Assembly: GCA_020633205.1 (NCBI GenBank)
Contig: JACKEB010000015.1
Span: 124,001 to 188,000 of the forward strand
Reading direction: 5' to 3'
DNA: 64,000 bases
Source of the DNA: Polyangiaceae bacterium
GTDB taxonomy: Bacteria > Myxococcota_A > Polyangia > Polyangiales > Polyangiaceae
Part shown: positions 26,225-35,160 of the stretch, in pieces
Layout of the letters: the number at the start of each line of letters is the position of its first letter
Numbering within the stretch: the first letter of the stretch is position 1
Position numbers and translations under genes: made by a program
Notes under the pieces: model-generated
What the model was told of the DNA's origin: nothing
Seen by the model: the letters and a program-made list of their open reading frames with translations, nothing else
Database searches by the model: none

Positions 26225-26337
26225 CCGCTCAACATGGGCGTCGGCGGGAATACGGCGTGAGCGTTTGTTTCCGACGCCCTCGTCGGACTACTTGTTTTTG
26301 GCTGGATTCGCGATTTCGTCAGGCAACGGGGGTGTTT

Positions 26338-26372
26338 GCCTCCCCCCAAAAAAGGAGGTGGGGCGGGCCGCC
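26338..26372 (-). terminator. Possible terminator after the choice-of-anchor-L gene
   Basis: Read on the minus strand, a GGGCG-gcc-CGCCC stem is followed, after eight bases, by TTTTTT and a G-run (motif A). It lies ~60-90 nt past the stop at 26430 and before the kinase operon start at 26224. The alternative pairing CCTCC/GGAGG around the A-run is also possible. Confidence 0.35.
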
Positions 26373-26429
26373 CGTGCTGCGCCGAACTCCAGCTTTCACA
26401 GCGTGGGGGAAGGCGGGTTTCGGGTCAAG

Positions 26430-29408
26430 TCATTCACCAGGTTCGCAGGCGAACTCCAGGTTCCAGCTATGAAGCTGAGGAGCGTCCAGAGCGTCGGTCG
26501 TCGGGACCAGGCGACTGCGGATGCGTACGAAGGGATTCTGGCGTGAGACGCCAAGGGCCGACAGCACTGCGTCGACGACGAGGGATCCGTTTTGCGTATC
26601 GCGGCCAGAGTAGTTGGCTCTCGCAGCGGCTGCTGAGCCGGCGAGCGCCGAAGGACCAGGGGGATTGGTAAACTTCAATGGATACTCGGTGGCGCTCGCG
26701 AGTCCGGCGGCGGTCGTTGCTGACTTGACGTAGAACTCGATCTTCGAGTCGCCTGGTGTCGTGGATGTCCACGACCAGTGCCCCCAGCGCACCTTGAAGC
26801 CCGGTTGGCAGACCGTGGAGGTGTCGTAGTCGCGAGTGAAGTTGCCTTCAGTGAAGGTCGTGATCGGCGTCGGGGGAGGCACGGGTTGCGTCTGAACCGA
26901 GGCTGCCTGTGTTGACCAACGGAAGTTGTCGAGCAACACCGTGGAGTCCCAGTCGTCGTCCCCGGTATCCCAGATCATGTAGCGCAGGGTGATCGTCTCA
27001 CCCGCGACGACCGGCGCGGTAGTCGTGAGGTACGCCGTAGCGCCACCACAGACTCGCGATAGCCCCGACCAGGTGCACGAGCCGTCGAAACCCGTACCAC
27101 TCAGCACCGAGTGTGTTGTCGTGGTCGGGCTGCCTGGAACATCGAAGAAGCCGATGTTCACGGAAACGGGGTTGTTGCTCGTGTCGAAGGAGATGTTCTT
27201 GTTCGCCGGGATGCCCGGCGCGGTTCCATCGTAGAGCGCGATGTACGTGTCGTTGAACTGCGTGCACACCCACTCGGGGTATTCGCTGCTGAAGAAGCGG
27301 AAGTCATAGGCAAACGACTTCGCGTTCGTTGGAGCGCGGATGGTGAGCTGGAGGCCACACGAGTCGTACGCAGCTTGTCCGGCAGCGCAACCAGGACCGT
27401 TGTTGGGAAAGCCTGCAGGAGGATTCACGCGGCCGCCGGGCGAGTTGTAGCTTGAGACCTGTCCGTTGGGGTTCACGTATCCGGGATCGTTCGTGTCGCG
27501 GGCAGTACCCGAGGAGAAGACCGCCATGTTCGCACCGCGACTCGGCACGTTGTTCAGGCCGAAGCGATTGGTGATCGCCCGCTGGAGATCGTCGGTACAC
27601 GCAGAGCCATCCGCCTTAATCAGCGTCGCGTCGATCACACCCCAGGTCTTCGCGCTGCCCGTGGCGCTGGTAGTCGTCGAGCGACACAGGTCGATCGCCT
27701 TGGCGTAGTTCAACGCGTTCGAGCCGCTGAAAGGCAGGCCCACGTCACATCCCGATGGCTCGTCATCTGCGACACCGCTGCAGTCTTCGTCCTGCCCGTT
27801 GCCCGGGACATCGAACGCGCCAGGGTTCACTTGGGGATCGCAGTCGCGGCAATCACCCTGGGAGTACGAGTAGCCGTCGCCGTCGTGGTCGATGTTGTCT
27901 TGCCAGCACAGTGTGCATTGACCCGCGCCGTTGGTGGCGCACTCGTTTCCGCATGTGGTCTCGATCATGCTGACGCAGGTGGCGTCCCATGCGCTGGTGC
28001 AGCACGAGGGGCGGGCTGCGCAGATGGCCTGCACACAGCCCCGCGGCGGCGTCGTGCAGACTCCGGCGACACACGACGGTGATCCGCAGCAGCTCCCGGA
28101 GCCACCACAGGAACCCCCTTCGTTGGAGCAAGCCGTCGGCGCACCGTCGGTGATGATGGTGACGTCGTCGATGCTCCAGCCACCGCGGTTCTGAGAGGCA
28201 TCAGTCGTGAGGCGCCAGCGCATGCGGAACTGCGTGCTCCGATAGCTCGAGAGATCGTAAGTCTGAGTCTCCCATGCGCGGTTTGTACCGGTGGAAGAGA
28301 AGAGCTGGGTCCAGTTGGTTCCGCCGTCGGTCGAGACGTAGAACCGCGCATAGTCGTAGCCGCTCTCGAAGTCGCGCCAGCTGCGGAATGTGAGCGTGAT
28401 AGGGCCGGTACCCTGAGTGGTGTTCAGGATGGGACTCAGCATCGAGTCATCGCGGTTGCTCTGGTACTGACCGTTGACGATGGTCCCCGCGACTCTTCGG
28501 TCGCTGCCGCTCGAGGTGTCGTTCGTGGGGTCGTTCGCGCTGTTGCTGTTGGCAGCGCCCAGCTGCCAGTTGCCAGACAGCGACCAACCCGTCGCGGTCG
28601 TGAACCCCTCGCTCATCAGCGTGAGCTGGGGTGCTGCGGGCTCAATGCATTTCCCTGCGGTACATGACAGCCCATAGCAACAGGGGTTGTTGATGTCGCA
28701 GGCGGTATTCTTCGCTGAGCACGCCGGCGGGATCCCCGATTCATCGCAGGCGGATGCCAGTTTATTGCCCGCTTGGCATGGGTGGTGCGCGCAGCTGCCG
28801 AGGCTACCTCCGCTGCATACTGGGTTGCCACCCGTGGTGCCGCTCGCGCCGGGAAGTGTGATGCCTGTGTCTGTCGCCGTGGTTCCGGCGCCCGGATCGC
28901 CCAGACCGGAGGGCGTATCTGGGAAGTTCTGACAATAGGGATTGCAGGGGTCGGTGCACGGCGTGGCGGGGCCAAGACCGAGCGTTCGCTTGGGGTCTCC
29001 GCCGGGCAAGAGCCGCACGGAATTGTTGATGATGCACTCGCCCCACTCGCCGTCCGGGTTACACGCGCGATCGCCATCGCCACACACGCGTTGGCCTGCG
29101 ACCTCGCTCAGGGTTTCTCCGCAGGCCACACGCTGTCCTGGTTCACCGCAAGGGCAGCCCGCGTGAGGGGTGGCGCACTGGTCCATGGAACACGCGCCGA
29201 CGTCGGGATCTCCGTCGTCGCAGTCAGGTCCAGCGGCACAGCCCAGGCCAAAGCCGTCGCCGTCGGCGTCCGTGCATAGCCGACCGTCGGAGCCTCCGCC
29301 GCCCGCATAGGGTAAGCCCTCGTCTCCGCAGGCGCTGATAACCAGTAGGCAGAGCGCGGTGATACCTGACAGACGTGACCACATGCCTGATGTAGGGGCG
29401 TTGTGCAT
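26430..29408 (-). CDS. Large surface lipoprotein with MopE-type and choice-of-anchor-L regions
   Basis: From the ATG at 29408 the product has 992 residues. A lipoprotein signal ends in LLVISAC. The first ~240 residues contain 'DADGDGFG...CDDGDPDV' metal-binding-like and Cys-rich segments. Next is a jelly-roll-like region (GWSLSGNWQLGA, FYVSTDGGTNWTQLF). A putative metal-binding MopE motif follows (DHDGDGYSYSQGDCRDCDP, then PGNGQDEDCSG). Then comes a choice-of-anchor-L domain (FGLNNVPSRGANMAVFSSG, FAYDFRFFSSEYPEWVC, GETITLRYMIWDTGDDDWDS). A beta-rich C-terminal domain ends it. No sorting tail such as MYXO-CTERM is seen. Likely outer-surface, possibly Ca-binding; function unknown. Confidence 0.85.
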   Translation of the reverse strand: MHNAPTSGMWSRLSGITALCLLVISACGDEGLPYAGGGGSDGRLCTDADGDGFGLGCAAGPDCDDGDPDVGACSMDQCATPHAGCPCGEPGQRVACGETLSEVAGQRVCGDGDRACNPDGEWGECIINNSVRLLPGGDPKRTLGLGPATPCTDPCNPYCQNFPDTPSGLGDPGAGTTATDTGITLPGASGTTGGNPVCSGGSLGSCAHHPCQAGNKLASACDESGIPPACSAKNTACDINNPCCYGLSCTAGKCIEPAAPQLTLMSEGFTTATGWSLSGNWQLGAANSNSANDPTNDTSSGSDRRVAGTIVNGQYQSNRDDSMLSPILNTTQGTGPITLTFRSWRDFESGYDYARFYVSTDGGTNWTQLFSSTGTNRAWETQTYDLSSYRSTQFRMRWRLTTDASQNRGGWSIDDVTIITDGAPTACSNEGGSCGGSGSCCGSPSCVAGVCTTPPRGCVQAICAARPSCCTSAWDATCVSMIETTCGNECATNGAGQCTLCWQDNIDHDGDGYSYSQGDCRDCDPQVNPGAFDVPGNGQDEDCSGVADDEPSGCDVGLPFSGSNALNYAKAIDLCRSTTTSATGSAKTWGVIDATLIKADGSACTDDLQRAITNRFGLNNVPSRGANMAVFSSGTARDTNDPGYVNPNGQVSSYNSPGGRVNPPAGFPNNGPGCAAGQAAYDSCGLQLTIRAPTNAKSFAYDFRFFSSEYPEWVCTQFNDTYIALYDGTAPGIPANKNISFDTSNNPVSVNIGFFDVPGSPTTTTHSVLSGTGFDGSCTWSGLSRVCGGATAYLTTTAPVVAGETITLRYMIWDTGDDDWDSTVLLDNFRWSTQAASVQTQPVPPPTPITTFTEGNFTRDYDTSTVCQPGFKVRWGHWSWTSTTPGDSKIEFYVKSATTAAGLASATEYPLKFTNPPGPSALAGSAAAARANYSGRDTQNGSLVVDAVLSALGVSRQNPFVRIRSRLVPTTDALDAPQLHSWNLEFACEPGE

Positions 29409-29424
29409 GTTTGAAACCGTTGCC

Positions 29425-30276
29425 TCAGGGCAGCGCCTCGAAGTCGAAGTCGGTGGTGGCAGCCTGGAACACGGCGCGGACGTTCCAGGTCGTGGTCGTG
29501 CCGCCTGCCAGCGTCCCGACCGTGGTCTTTCCGCTCGGCAGGTCGAGCTCGACCGCGCCTTCGGAGTCAGGGATGACCGCGGAAAGGGTCGCATCCAGCA
29601 CACTGCAGGCGTTGCTGGTCTTCGCCACGAGCTCGACGTTTTCGAGCCGAATGCGTGTGTTCTCTCCCAGCGCTAGCCAAGCTTCCTTGGCCGGCTCCGT
29701 CGTGTTGAACCCGCCAAACTGGAGTGCCAGGTCGACGGGCTCAGGCACGAATCCTTGAGGAAACGTTTGGTTGAAGCCGTCGAGTTCCGTCGCACCAATC
29801 CACGCGTCGCCAATTGCCTCACTTGGCTTGAACCGGGCAACGACACTGATCGGCTTGGACGCTGGGTCGTACAGCAGACGGGAGAGCGCAAGTCCGAGTT
29901 CGGGTGGCGTAGGGGAAACGAACGCCATGCCTCCCGCAAGGAATGCTCGCTGTTCTTCACACGCGGTGTCGGTTGGAACGAGCTCGCCACCCGAGCCGCC
30001 TACCGCGGCCCCTCCGCTCGCATCTCCAGCGGTCCCCGTGTGGATCCCGCCACTTCCTGAGTTGCCGCTTCCGCCACTGCTACTCCCCGCGTTGGCGCTA
30101 CCACCTCGCGATGCGGAACCGCCTTGCGTACTGCCACCTTGAACACTGCCGCCTTCCGCGCCAGCTCCTCCGTTGCCGCCAAATGCGGTCGCCTGGGGCT
30201 TGTCTTTTGACGAGCAGCCGACCAACAGCGCCAAAGCGCCCAAACAGGTGAATAGCGGTGGACGCGCGGACTTCAT
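29425..30276 (-). CDS. Gly/Ser-linker lipoprotein, unknown domain
   Basis: The 283-residue product has a lipoprotein signal ending ALLVGC, then ~75 residues of Gly/Ser/Thr/Asn linker, then a ~170-residue globular domain (ACEEQRAFLAGGMAFVSPTPPELGLALSRLLYD, later VDLALQFGGFNT and LPSGKTTVGTLAGGTTTTWNVRAVFQA) predicted beta-rich. I do not recognise the family. The gene ends 16 nt before the start of the large surface lipoprotein and begins 8 nt after the next lipoprotein's stop, so the three form a likely operon (30920 to 26430). Confidence 0.8.
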   Translation of the reverse strand: MKSARPPLFTCLGALALLVGCSSKDKPQATAFGGNGGAGAEGGSVQGGSTQGGSASRGGSANAGSSSGGSGNSGSGGIHTGTAGDASGGAAVGGSGGELVPTDTACEEQRAFLAGGMAFVSPTPPELGLALSRLLYDPASKPISVVARFKPSEAIGDAWIGATELDGFNQTFPQGFVPEPVDLALQFGGFNTTEPAKEAWLALGENTRIRLENVELVAKTSNACSVLDATLSAVIPDSEGAVELDLPSGKTTVGTLAGGTTTTWNVRAVFQAATTDFDFEALP

Positions 30277-30284
30277 GACGTTCC

Positions 30285-30920
30285 TTATTCGAGTGGCACC
30301 GCGGAGAAGCTCAAGCTCACCTGGCGGTCCTCTGGTTTGCCGATCAGATCACCGAAGCGGACCTCGTCGCCTGCGACGGTGAACCATCTCACTTCGTCGT
30401 TCTCTTCTCTGATCGAGCCGCGCACGTCGACTTGACTAAGCTCCTCGCAGTCGCCCGTGTGATCCGCGCGGGTCGTCACCTCGCTGACCGCGAGAGTCAC
30501 CGTCCGGGAGCTCGCGTCGACGATCTCGACCACCAGCTGCTTCTGGGCGTTCATGCTCCAGAAACTGGTCGATCCATGGTGCATGGGAACCCACTGGCTG
30601 CTCGACGCGTCCCCGCCGCCGCTAACCTGGAGTTTCCAATTGCAGCCTTTGTCGATCCGGTCTCGCAGGTCGAACGTCACAGAATCGAACAGCGGCTGAA
30701 GGGCAACAGCCACCCGAGGCGAGGCGACCACCCCGATGGGGTCAGACCGCCACGCACGTTCGCGCTCACAGGTCTTTTCCTTGTGGCTTATTTGGGGGGG
30801 AGGAGCGTCGGTCTGCGCACCCGCGTCCTCTTCCGAAGACATGTCTGCGTACCCACCCACGTGACCGCCATCACTGCCGCAGGCAGTGCAACCCACCAGC
30901 AGCAAGACGGCGAAACGCAT
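30285..30920 (-). CDS. Lipoprotein of unknown function
   Basis: The 211-residue product has a signal with two possible lipobox Cys (LLLVGC, GCTAC near residues 10-14), a short acidic linker, and a domain of mixed alpha/beta character (FDSVTFDLRDRIDKGCNWKLQVSGGG; RTVTLAVSEVTTRADHTGDCEELSQVDVRG). No family recognised. First gene of the probable three-lipoprotein operon reading leftward. The minus-strand reading contains a motif A copy (30791-30805) in its linker codons. Confidence 0.75.
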   Translation of the reverse strand: MRFAVLLLVGCTACGSDGGHVGGYADMSSEEDAGAQTDAPPPQISHKEKTCERERAWRSDPIGVVASPRVAVALQPLFDSVTFDLRDRIDKGCNWKLQVSGGGDASSSQWVPMHHGSTSFWSMNAQKQLVVEIVDASSRTVTLAVSEVTTRADHTGDCEELSQVDVRGSIREENDEVRWFTVAGDEVRFGDLIGKPEDRQVSLSFSAVPLE

Positions 30921-31130
30921 CGTTTACCGCTTTGCACGGGACGTGCCCGAGTTCCGGCGCGATCTTCGCAAAGCGCCTGAGCATGCCGGTTCATAATTTC
31001 GTCGAAAACCGCCCACAGCCCGATTGAAACTATCCCCCGGATAGCGCCGCACGCCTCACATTAGCGGGCGCTGTAAGGGCGATGAATTTGCACAGGCACC
31101 GCGCTAGTTCTGCGCGGCGTCTGCGCGCGA

Positions 31131-31148
31131 TTCCGGGGGGAACTAGCT
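31131..31148 (+). repeat. Dispersed 18-nt motif B, copy 2
   Basis: TTCCGGGGGGAACTAGCT in the 300-nt gene-free stretch 30921-31220. I see nothing else in that stretch besides the presumed promoter of the lipoprotein operon starting at 30920. Confidence 0.6.
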
Positions 31149-31220
31149 ACCAACACGGTGCGATGTGCGCTGCTGTCGGGAGCGCGCTCAGCTTCGCCGA
31201 CACGGAACCCGAGAAGGGAG

Positions 31221-31481
31221 CTACGGCGCGTGGAGCGTGACGCCGCAGCGGTAGAAGGTGCTCGAGACGTCGGTGGCTTGTGAAGCGGCGCTGACTGTCA
31301 GCCGCACCTGCTTGGTTCCAGCCGGGATCGCCAGGTTGTCGATACGGCTCTCGGTGCTCGAGCTTTCGCTCTGGCTGGTGCCTCCGGGAATGGCTTGCCC
31401 GTCTTGATCCGTCAAGGTGAAGCTGAGCCCGCGGAGGCCGGAGCCAGAGCGCTCTGCTCCGCAGACAATGTCCGCCTGCAC
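31221..31481 (-). CDS. Short hypothetical protein, possibly the 3' remnant of a larger gene
   Basis: The frame has protein-like composition (FTLTDQDGQAIPGG, AGTKQVRLTVSAAS, then a C-terminal YRCGVTLHAP) suggestive of the end of a beta-sandwich secreted domain. The only start is a GTG at 31481. Seventeen codons upstream of it there is an in-frame TGA (31530-31532), and the open codons between them (VDAFQFDIVVDG) also look coding. No signal sequence exists. I read it as either a truncated gene or a small orphan protein. Confidence 0.4.
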   Translation of the reverse strand: MQADIVCGAERSGSGLRGLSFTLTDQDGQAIPGGTSQSESSSTESRIDNLAIPAGTKQVRLTVSAASQATDVSSTFYRCGVTLHAP

Positions 31482-31576
31482 TCCGTCGACGACGATGTCG
31501 AACTGGAAGGCGTCGACGTCAGTTGCCGCTCAGGGGAGCCCCGTACTGCGCTACATCTGAGGCGCTCCCTGCCGCT

Positions 31577-31626
31577 ATTATTTCCTGAAGGAAAATAAAG
31601 AATATTTCTTCGGGGAATTTGTGGGG
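31577..31626. promoter_or_regulatory. AT-rich segment upstream of the sensor kinase
   Basis: A conspicuously A/T-rich island in GC-rich DNA, containing the inverted repeat TTTCC-tgaa-GGAAA and AATAAAGAATATTT. It lies 40-90 nt before the kinase start and is a plausible promoter/operator. The TTCC-N4-GGAA core resembles motif B without its CTAGCT tail. Confidence 0.4.
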
Positions 31627-31667
31627 GCTTTGGGTCGGGACTCTGACGGGTTTGGAGTTTCTGTAGT

Positions 31668-33968
31668 TTGTCGCCATCTGGCATTCAGCGAGCGGAGCCG
31701 CTAGGCTCGCGGCTCGTGTTGGCTCCCGGTCCTCGTCAAGCGCAACGCTCCCGGTTTGGCTTTGCCAATCGGCTGTTCGTCGCGCTCGCGGCGCTGATGC
31801 TAGGCGTCGCCGGGCTACTTGCTTGGACCATCGACCGAGAGCTGGCCGGAGACTTGGTCTCCGTTGACCTCGAGCGCCAGCTGAGCAGCGCTGAGCGGCT
31901 AGCTGAGCTACTGGACCGACCGGCCGTCAGGGCGCGGGGAGATACACTGGCTGCGGCGCAGGGCGTCCCGGTTCGCGAGTTCTTGGAGGCAGAGGACGAG
32001 GGGTCCGAGGGGCTGCGTGCCGCGATTGAGCGGGCTTTCTTGGAGCGGCTCAAGACGGAGCCAAACTACCTGCAGCTGCGAGTGTTGGACGCCGCCGGCC
32101 GCGAACGCATTCGCGTGGAACGTACGGTCGAGCACGGTACCGTGCGGATATTGAAGGATGGCGAGCTCCAGGACAAATCGAGCCGGGACTACTTCACACG
32201 GGGCATGCAAGTTTCCGATGGCGAGGTCTACACTTCCCCGCTTGAACTGAACCGCGAGCATGGGAAGGTAGAGGTCCCGCACAAGCCGGTGGTCCGCACC
32301 GCCACGCCCATCTACTCGGCGGGGCGCGCCCTGGGCGTGGTGATTCTCAACGTGGACTTGCGTCCGACGTTGCGCGAGCTGAGGAGCGCGGTGCCCGCCG
32401 GGGACAAGGCCTACGTCGTGAGCGCAGCCGGGTACTTCATCCTGCACCCGGACGCCGAGCACGAGTTTGCCAAGGACCTCGGCGGTACTGCGACATTGAA
32501 GCAGGAGTTTCCTCAGCTGGGCGCGCTCACCCCCGAGAAGCCGCATGTGGGACTCGAGCACCCCGAGCTTGGCGCGGTTGCCGTCGTGCCCCTGCACTTC
32601 GCCGCCACCGAGCGGCTGACGGTGATTACCATTCGTCCGTCCGTTGGCTCCAGCGTTGCCACCGCAGTCAGGGCCGGGGTGTGGCCCGCCGTGGCGCTGG
32701 GATTGGTCGCGGCGCTGATCATCGCCTTCCTTCTGGCGCGGGCGATCGCGCGGCCGCTCGAACAAGTCACTCAAGCGGTCGCGGCGTTTCCGCAGGAAGC
32801 TGGCAGTAGCCTGCCGACAGCCCGAACTGACGAACTCGGGACGCTCGCTCGAACCTTCGAGGGGATGCGCGAGGAAGTGTTGGGACGGGAGGCTGCCCTC
32901 GAGCTGGAGCAAGCGCGCTTTCGGCGCCTCTTCGATGAGGCTCCTGGTGCCCTGCTCCTGATTGGAGCGGAAGATCGCGTCCAGCTCGCCAATAGACTCG
33001 CGGCGCGACTGGTCGGGGAGCCTGTCGAAGCCTTGGTCGGCGCCGACGTGACTGCGTTGTTTCCGGAGCGTCAGCGACGGAGCGTGCGAGATTGCTTGGC
33101 GCGATTTCGCGAGCACAAGCGGGGCGAGCCTCTGGATCTCGCGGTGACCCACGCCGGGAATGAAATCGACGTGGAGATGAACCTGGGGAGCGTCGCTGCG
33201 GAAGATGACGATGCCGTGTTGATGATCCTGATTGATGTATCCCGGAGGAATCAAATCGAGGCTGACCTGAAGCGCAGCAACCAGGAACTCGAACAGTTCG
33301 CCTACGTTGCCTCGCATGATCTCCAGGAGCCGCTGCGCATGGTCGCTAGCTATACCGAGCTCCTTGCGCGTCGCTACCAGGGCAAGCTCGACGAGAAGGC
33401 GGATCAGTACATCCACTTCGCGTCCGATGGTGCCAGACGCATGCAGGCGCTGATCGTGGACTTGCTGGAGTTTTCTAGAGTCGAGACTGAGGGCAAGCCG
33501 CTCCAACCGGTCCGGACTCAGGACGTGGTCGAGGAGGTGCTTGAGTCGCTGGCGGTGAGTATCCGTGAGACCCGCGCTGAGGTCAGCGTTGGCGAGCTGC
33601 CCGAGGTGCAGGGCGACGCGGGGCAGCTACGCCAGGTGTTCCAGAACCTGATCGTGAACGCGCTGAAGTTTGCCAAAGACGGGGAGCCGCCGCGGATTCG
33701 CATCGCAGCCAAGCGCAAACCTCGGTTCTGGGAATTCGAAGTCACGGACCAGGGGATCGGGATCCCGCCTCAGCACGCGGAGCGCATCTTTAAGATGTTC
33801 CAGCGCTTGCACTCCCGGGACGCGTATCCCGGTAGCGGAATCGGGCTGGCAATCACCAGGCGGATCATCGAGCGACACCAAGGCCGCATCTGGCTCGAGC
33901 CTCGGGAAGAGGGCTGCACCTTTCGCTTTACGCTCCGGCCCACTGAGCGAGACAATGAGCCGGAGTGA
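31668..33968 (+). CDS. Membrane sensor histidine kinase (Cache-HAMP-PAS-HisKA-HATPase)
   Basis: The 766-residue frame starts with TTG at 31668; a GTG at 31716 is an alternative, and no ATG precedes TM1. Layout: TM1 ~33-53; a periplasmic Cache-like sensor (~55-335; SSRDYFTRGM, VYTSPLEL, AYVVSAAGYFILHPD); TM2 ~340-362; HAMP; a PAS domain (~425-535; FRRLFDEAPGALLLIGAEDRVQLAN); a HisKA domain with the phospho-acceptor His in FAYVASHDLQEPLRMV (~residue 549); and a HATPase domain with N box (FQNLIVNALKF), G1 (DQGIGIP), F and G2 (GSGIGLAI). Its stop overlaps the response regulator start (GTGA). The 'SHDLQEPLR' kinases commonly pair with Rcp1-type regulators, as here. Confidence 0.93.
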   Translation: MSPSGIQRAEPLGSRLVLAPGPRQAQRSRFGFANRLFVALAALMLGVAGLLAWTIDRELAGDLVSVDLERQLSSAERLAELLDRPAVRARGDTLAAAQGVPVREFLEAEDEGSEGLRAAIERAFLERLKTEPNYLQLRVLDAAGRERIRVERTVEHGTVRILKDGELQDKSSRDYFTRGMQVSDGEVYTSPLELNREHGKVEVPHKPVVRTATPIYSAGRALGVVILNVDLRPTLRELRSAVPAGDKAYVVSAAGYFILHPDAEHEFAKDLGGTATLKQEFPQLGALTPEKPHVGLEHPELGAVAVVPLHFAATERLTVITIRPSVGSSVATAVRAGVWPAVALGLVAALIIAFLLARAIARPLEQVTQAVAAFPQEAGSSLPTARTDELGTLARTFEGMREEVLGREAALELEQARFRRLFDEAPGALLLIGAEDRVQLANRLAARLVGEPVEALVGADVTALFPERQRRSVRDCLARFREHKRGEPLDLAVTHAGNEIDVEMNLGSVAAEDDDAVLMILIDVSRRNQIEADLKRSNQELEQFAYVASHDLQEPLRMVASYTELLARRYQGKLDEKADQYIHFASDGARRMQALIVDLLEFSRVETEGKPLQPVRTQDVVEEVLESLAVSIRETRAEVSVGELPEVQGDAGQLRQVFQNLIVNALKFAKDGEPPRIRIAAKRKPRFWEFEVTDQGIGIPPQHAERIFKMFQRLHSRDAYPGSGIGLAITRRIIERHQGRIWLEPREEGCTFRFTLRPTERDNEPE

Positions 33969-34384
33969 ACATCTTACTGGTGGAAGACAACGCTGCGGAT
34001 GTCGAGCTCTCCCGAGAGGTGCTTGATAGCAGTCCCCGTACCGTCGAGCTGTCGGTCGCTCCAGACGGTGCAGCGGCGCTCGAGTATCTAGAGGAGCGGT
34101 TAGAGGGTGGACGCCTGCCGGATTTGATCCTGCTCGACCTCAACATGCCGCGCCTGGACGGTAGGGGTCTCCTCGAGCGACTCAAGGCGGAGCCCACATT
34201 GAAACGCATCCCGGTCGTGGTGTTCACCTCTTCGACCGCCGCCCAAGACGTACTCGCGAGCTATGAACTTGGAGCGAGCTGCTACGTCGTGAAGCCGCTG
34301 GGCTTTGAAGAGTTTCAGCAAGCGATGCGCAGCGTAGAAGACTTCTGGATGAATGTGGTGAAGCTGCCGCCGGTCCACGCGTAA
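33965..34384 (+). CDS. Single-domain response regulator (Rcp1/CheY-like)
   Basis: The 139-residue product is a receiver domain with acidic pocket E7-D8 (LLVEDN), phospho-acceptor D58 (LILLDLNMP), the conserved Thr/Ser at T88 (VVVFTSS) and K110 (YVVKPLG). The start is a GTG overlapping the kinase stop by 4 nt, so the two are coupled. No output domain: it must act by protein contact or in a phosphorelay. The ending PLGFEEFQQAMRSVEDFWMNVVKLP is typical of Rcp1-like regulators of phytochrome-type kinases. Confidence 0.95.
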   Translation: MNILLVEDNAADVELSREVLDSSPRTVELSVAPDGAAALEYLEERLEGGRLPDLILLDLNMPRLDGRGLLERLKAEPTLKRIPVVVFTSSTAAQDVLASYELGASCYVVKPLGFEEFQQAMRSVEDFWMNVVKLPPVHA

Positions 34385-34438
34385 CTGCAGGACGAAGCTG
34401 GACGACGGCTCGGGCGGGCACGTGGCAGAAACGCTGCG

Positions 34439-34458
34439 CCTCCCCCCCCAAAAAAAAA
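34439..34458 (+). repeat. Motif A copy with long homopolymers
   Basis: CCT, eight C, nine A, then G, 55 nt after the response-regulator stop. It is the longest C-run/A-run version of the dispersed motif and a candidate slippage site. Confidence 0.5.
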
Positions 34459-34544
34459 GAAAGCATCCCTTTGCTCGTTGCCGTTTCCGCGGGGTCGCTG
34501 TGGGTTTCGCGAGTGGATCTCGAGCGCGCTGCTAAGCTTACGGT

Positions 34545-34898
34545 ATGCGTTCGGCCAACGCTTCGGGGCTGCTGCTGTTAGGTCTATTGGCGTTTGCGCT
34601 AGGTTGCGATCCGCTGTGCATTCCCCGAACCGGCGTGCGCATTCAGGATGAGAGCGGCGAGCCGATTGCCGGAGCGCACATGGAGGTCATTGGCATCTGT
34701 TGCGAGGACCAGATCGAGCCGCATTGTCAGGCCACCTCGAACGCCCAGGGCGTTGCGGCGACACCCCTGCCAGGCGGACACACCTGTACGTTGATCATCA
34801 GTGCTGAGGGCTATCAAACTCAGGAACACAGCATCGCGACGACGTGTCAAGGGGACGAATTCATCGACGATGTCACCCTCTCCGCGAACCCGCCCTGA
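34545..34898 (+). CDS. Small lipoprotein with carboxypeptidase-regulatory-like fold
   Basis: The 117-residue product has a lipoprotein signal (ASGLLLLGLLAFALGC) and a mature part reading GVRIQDESGEPIAGAHMEV...TSNAQGVAATPLPGGHTCTLIISAEGYQTQEHSI. The pattern 'v.d..G.pi.gA.v' ... 'T...G......pG....i.a.GY' is the transthyretin/CarboxypepD_reg-like beta-sandwich. Six Cys suggest disulfides. It stands alone. Binding role presumed; ligand unknown. Confidence 0.75.
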   Translation: MRSANASGLLLLGLLAFALGCDPLCIPRTGVRIQDESGEPIAGAHMEVIGICCEDQIEPHCQATSNAQGVAATPLPGGHTCTLIISAEGYQTQEHSIATTCQGDEFIDDVTLSANPP

Positions 34899-35160
34899 AT
34901 GTGTTGCAGCGGGAACCGTTTGCGGATCGCCTGCGGCGAAGTGATCCACGCGGATTCAAACGCCGCACCTCACCCCAAACCCAACCTTCCTCCGATTCTG
35001 CTCGCTTTCCTCACTTGGTTCCTCTTACCACCGAGTGATTCTTGTTTTGGGCGGGAGGCGCTGCGTCGAGCTAGCGATCTCGCTAGCTTGCCTCGTCTCT
35101 GGGTGGCTTTGTTCCCCTCGTATTGGGGACGCAAGGGGACCGGTGCTAAGGTTGTGAACC

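Noticed and set aside
2497..30276. Gly/Ser-rich proteins as mycobacterial PE-PGRS-like family
   Set aside because: The Gly/Ser stretches are short linkers after lipoboxes, as is usual in Myxococcota, and no PE/PPE domain is present.
31908..33506. 532-codon minus-strand ORF opposite the sensor kinase
   Set aside because: Shadow of a gene with all kinase motifs; composition (His/Arg/Gln-rich) is typical of antisense frames.
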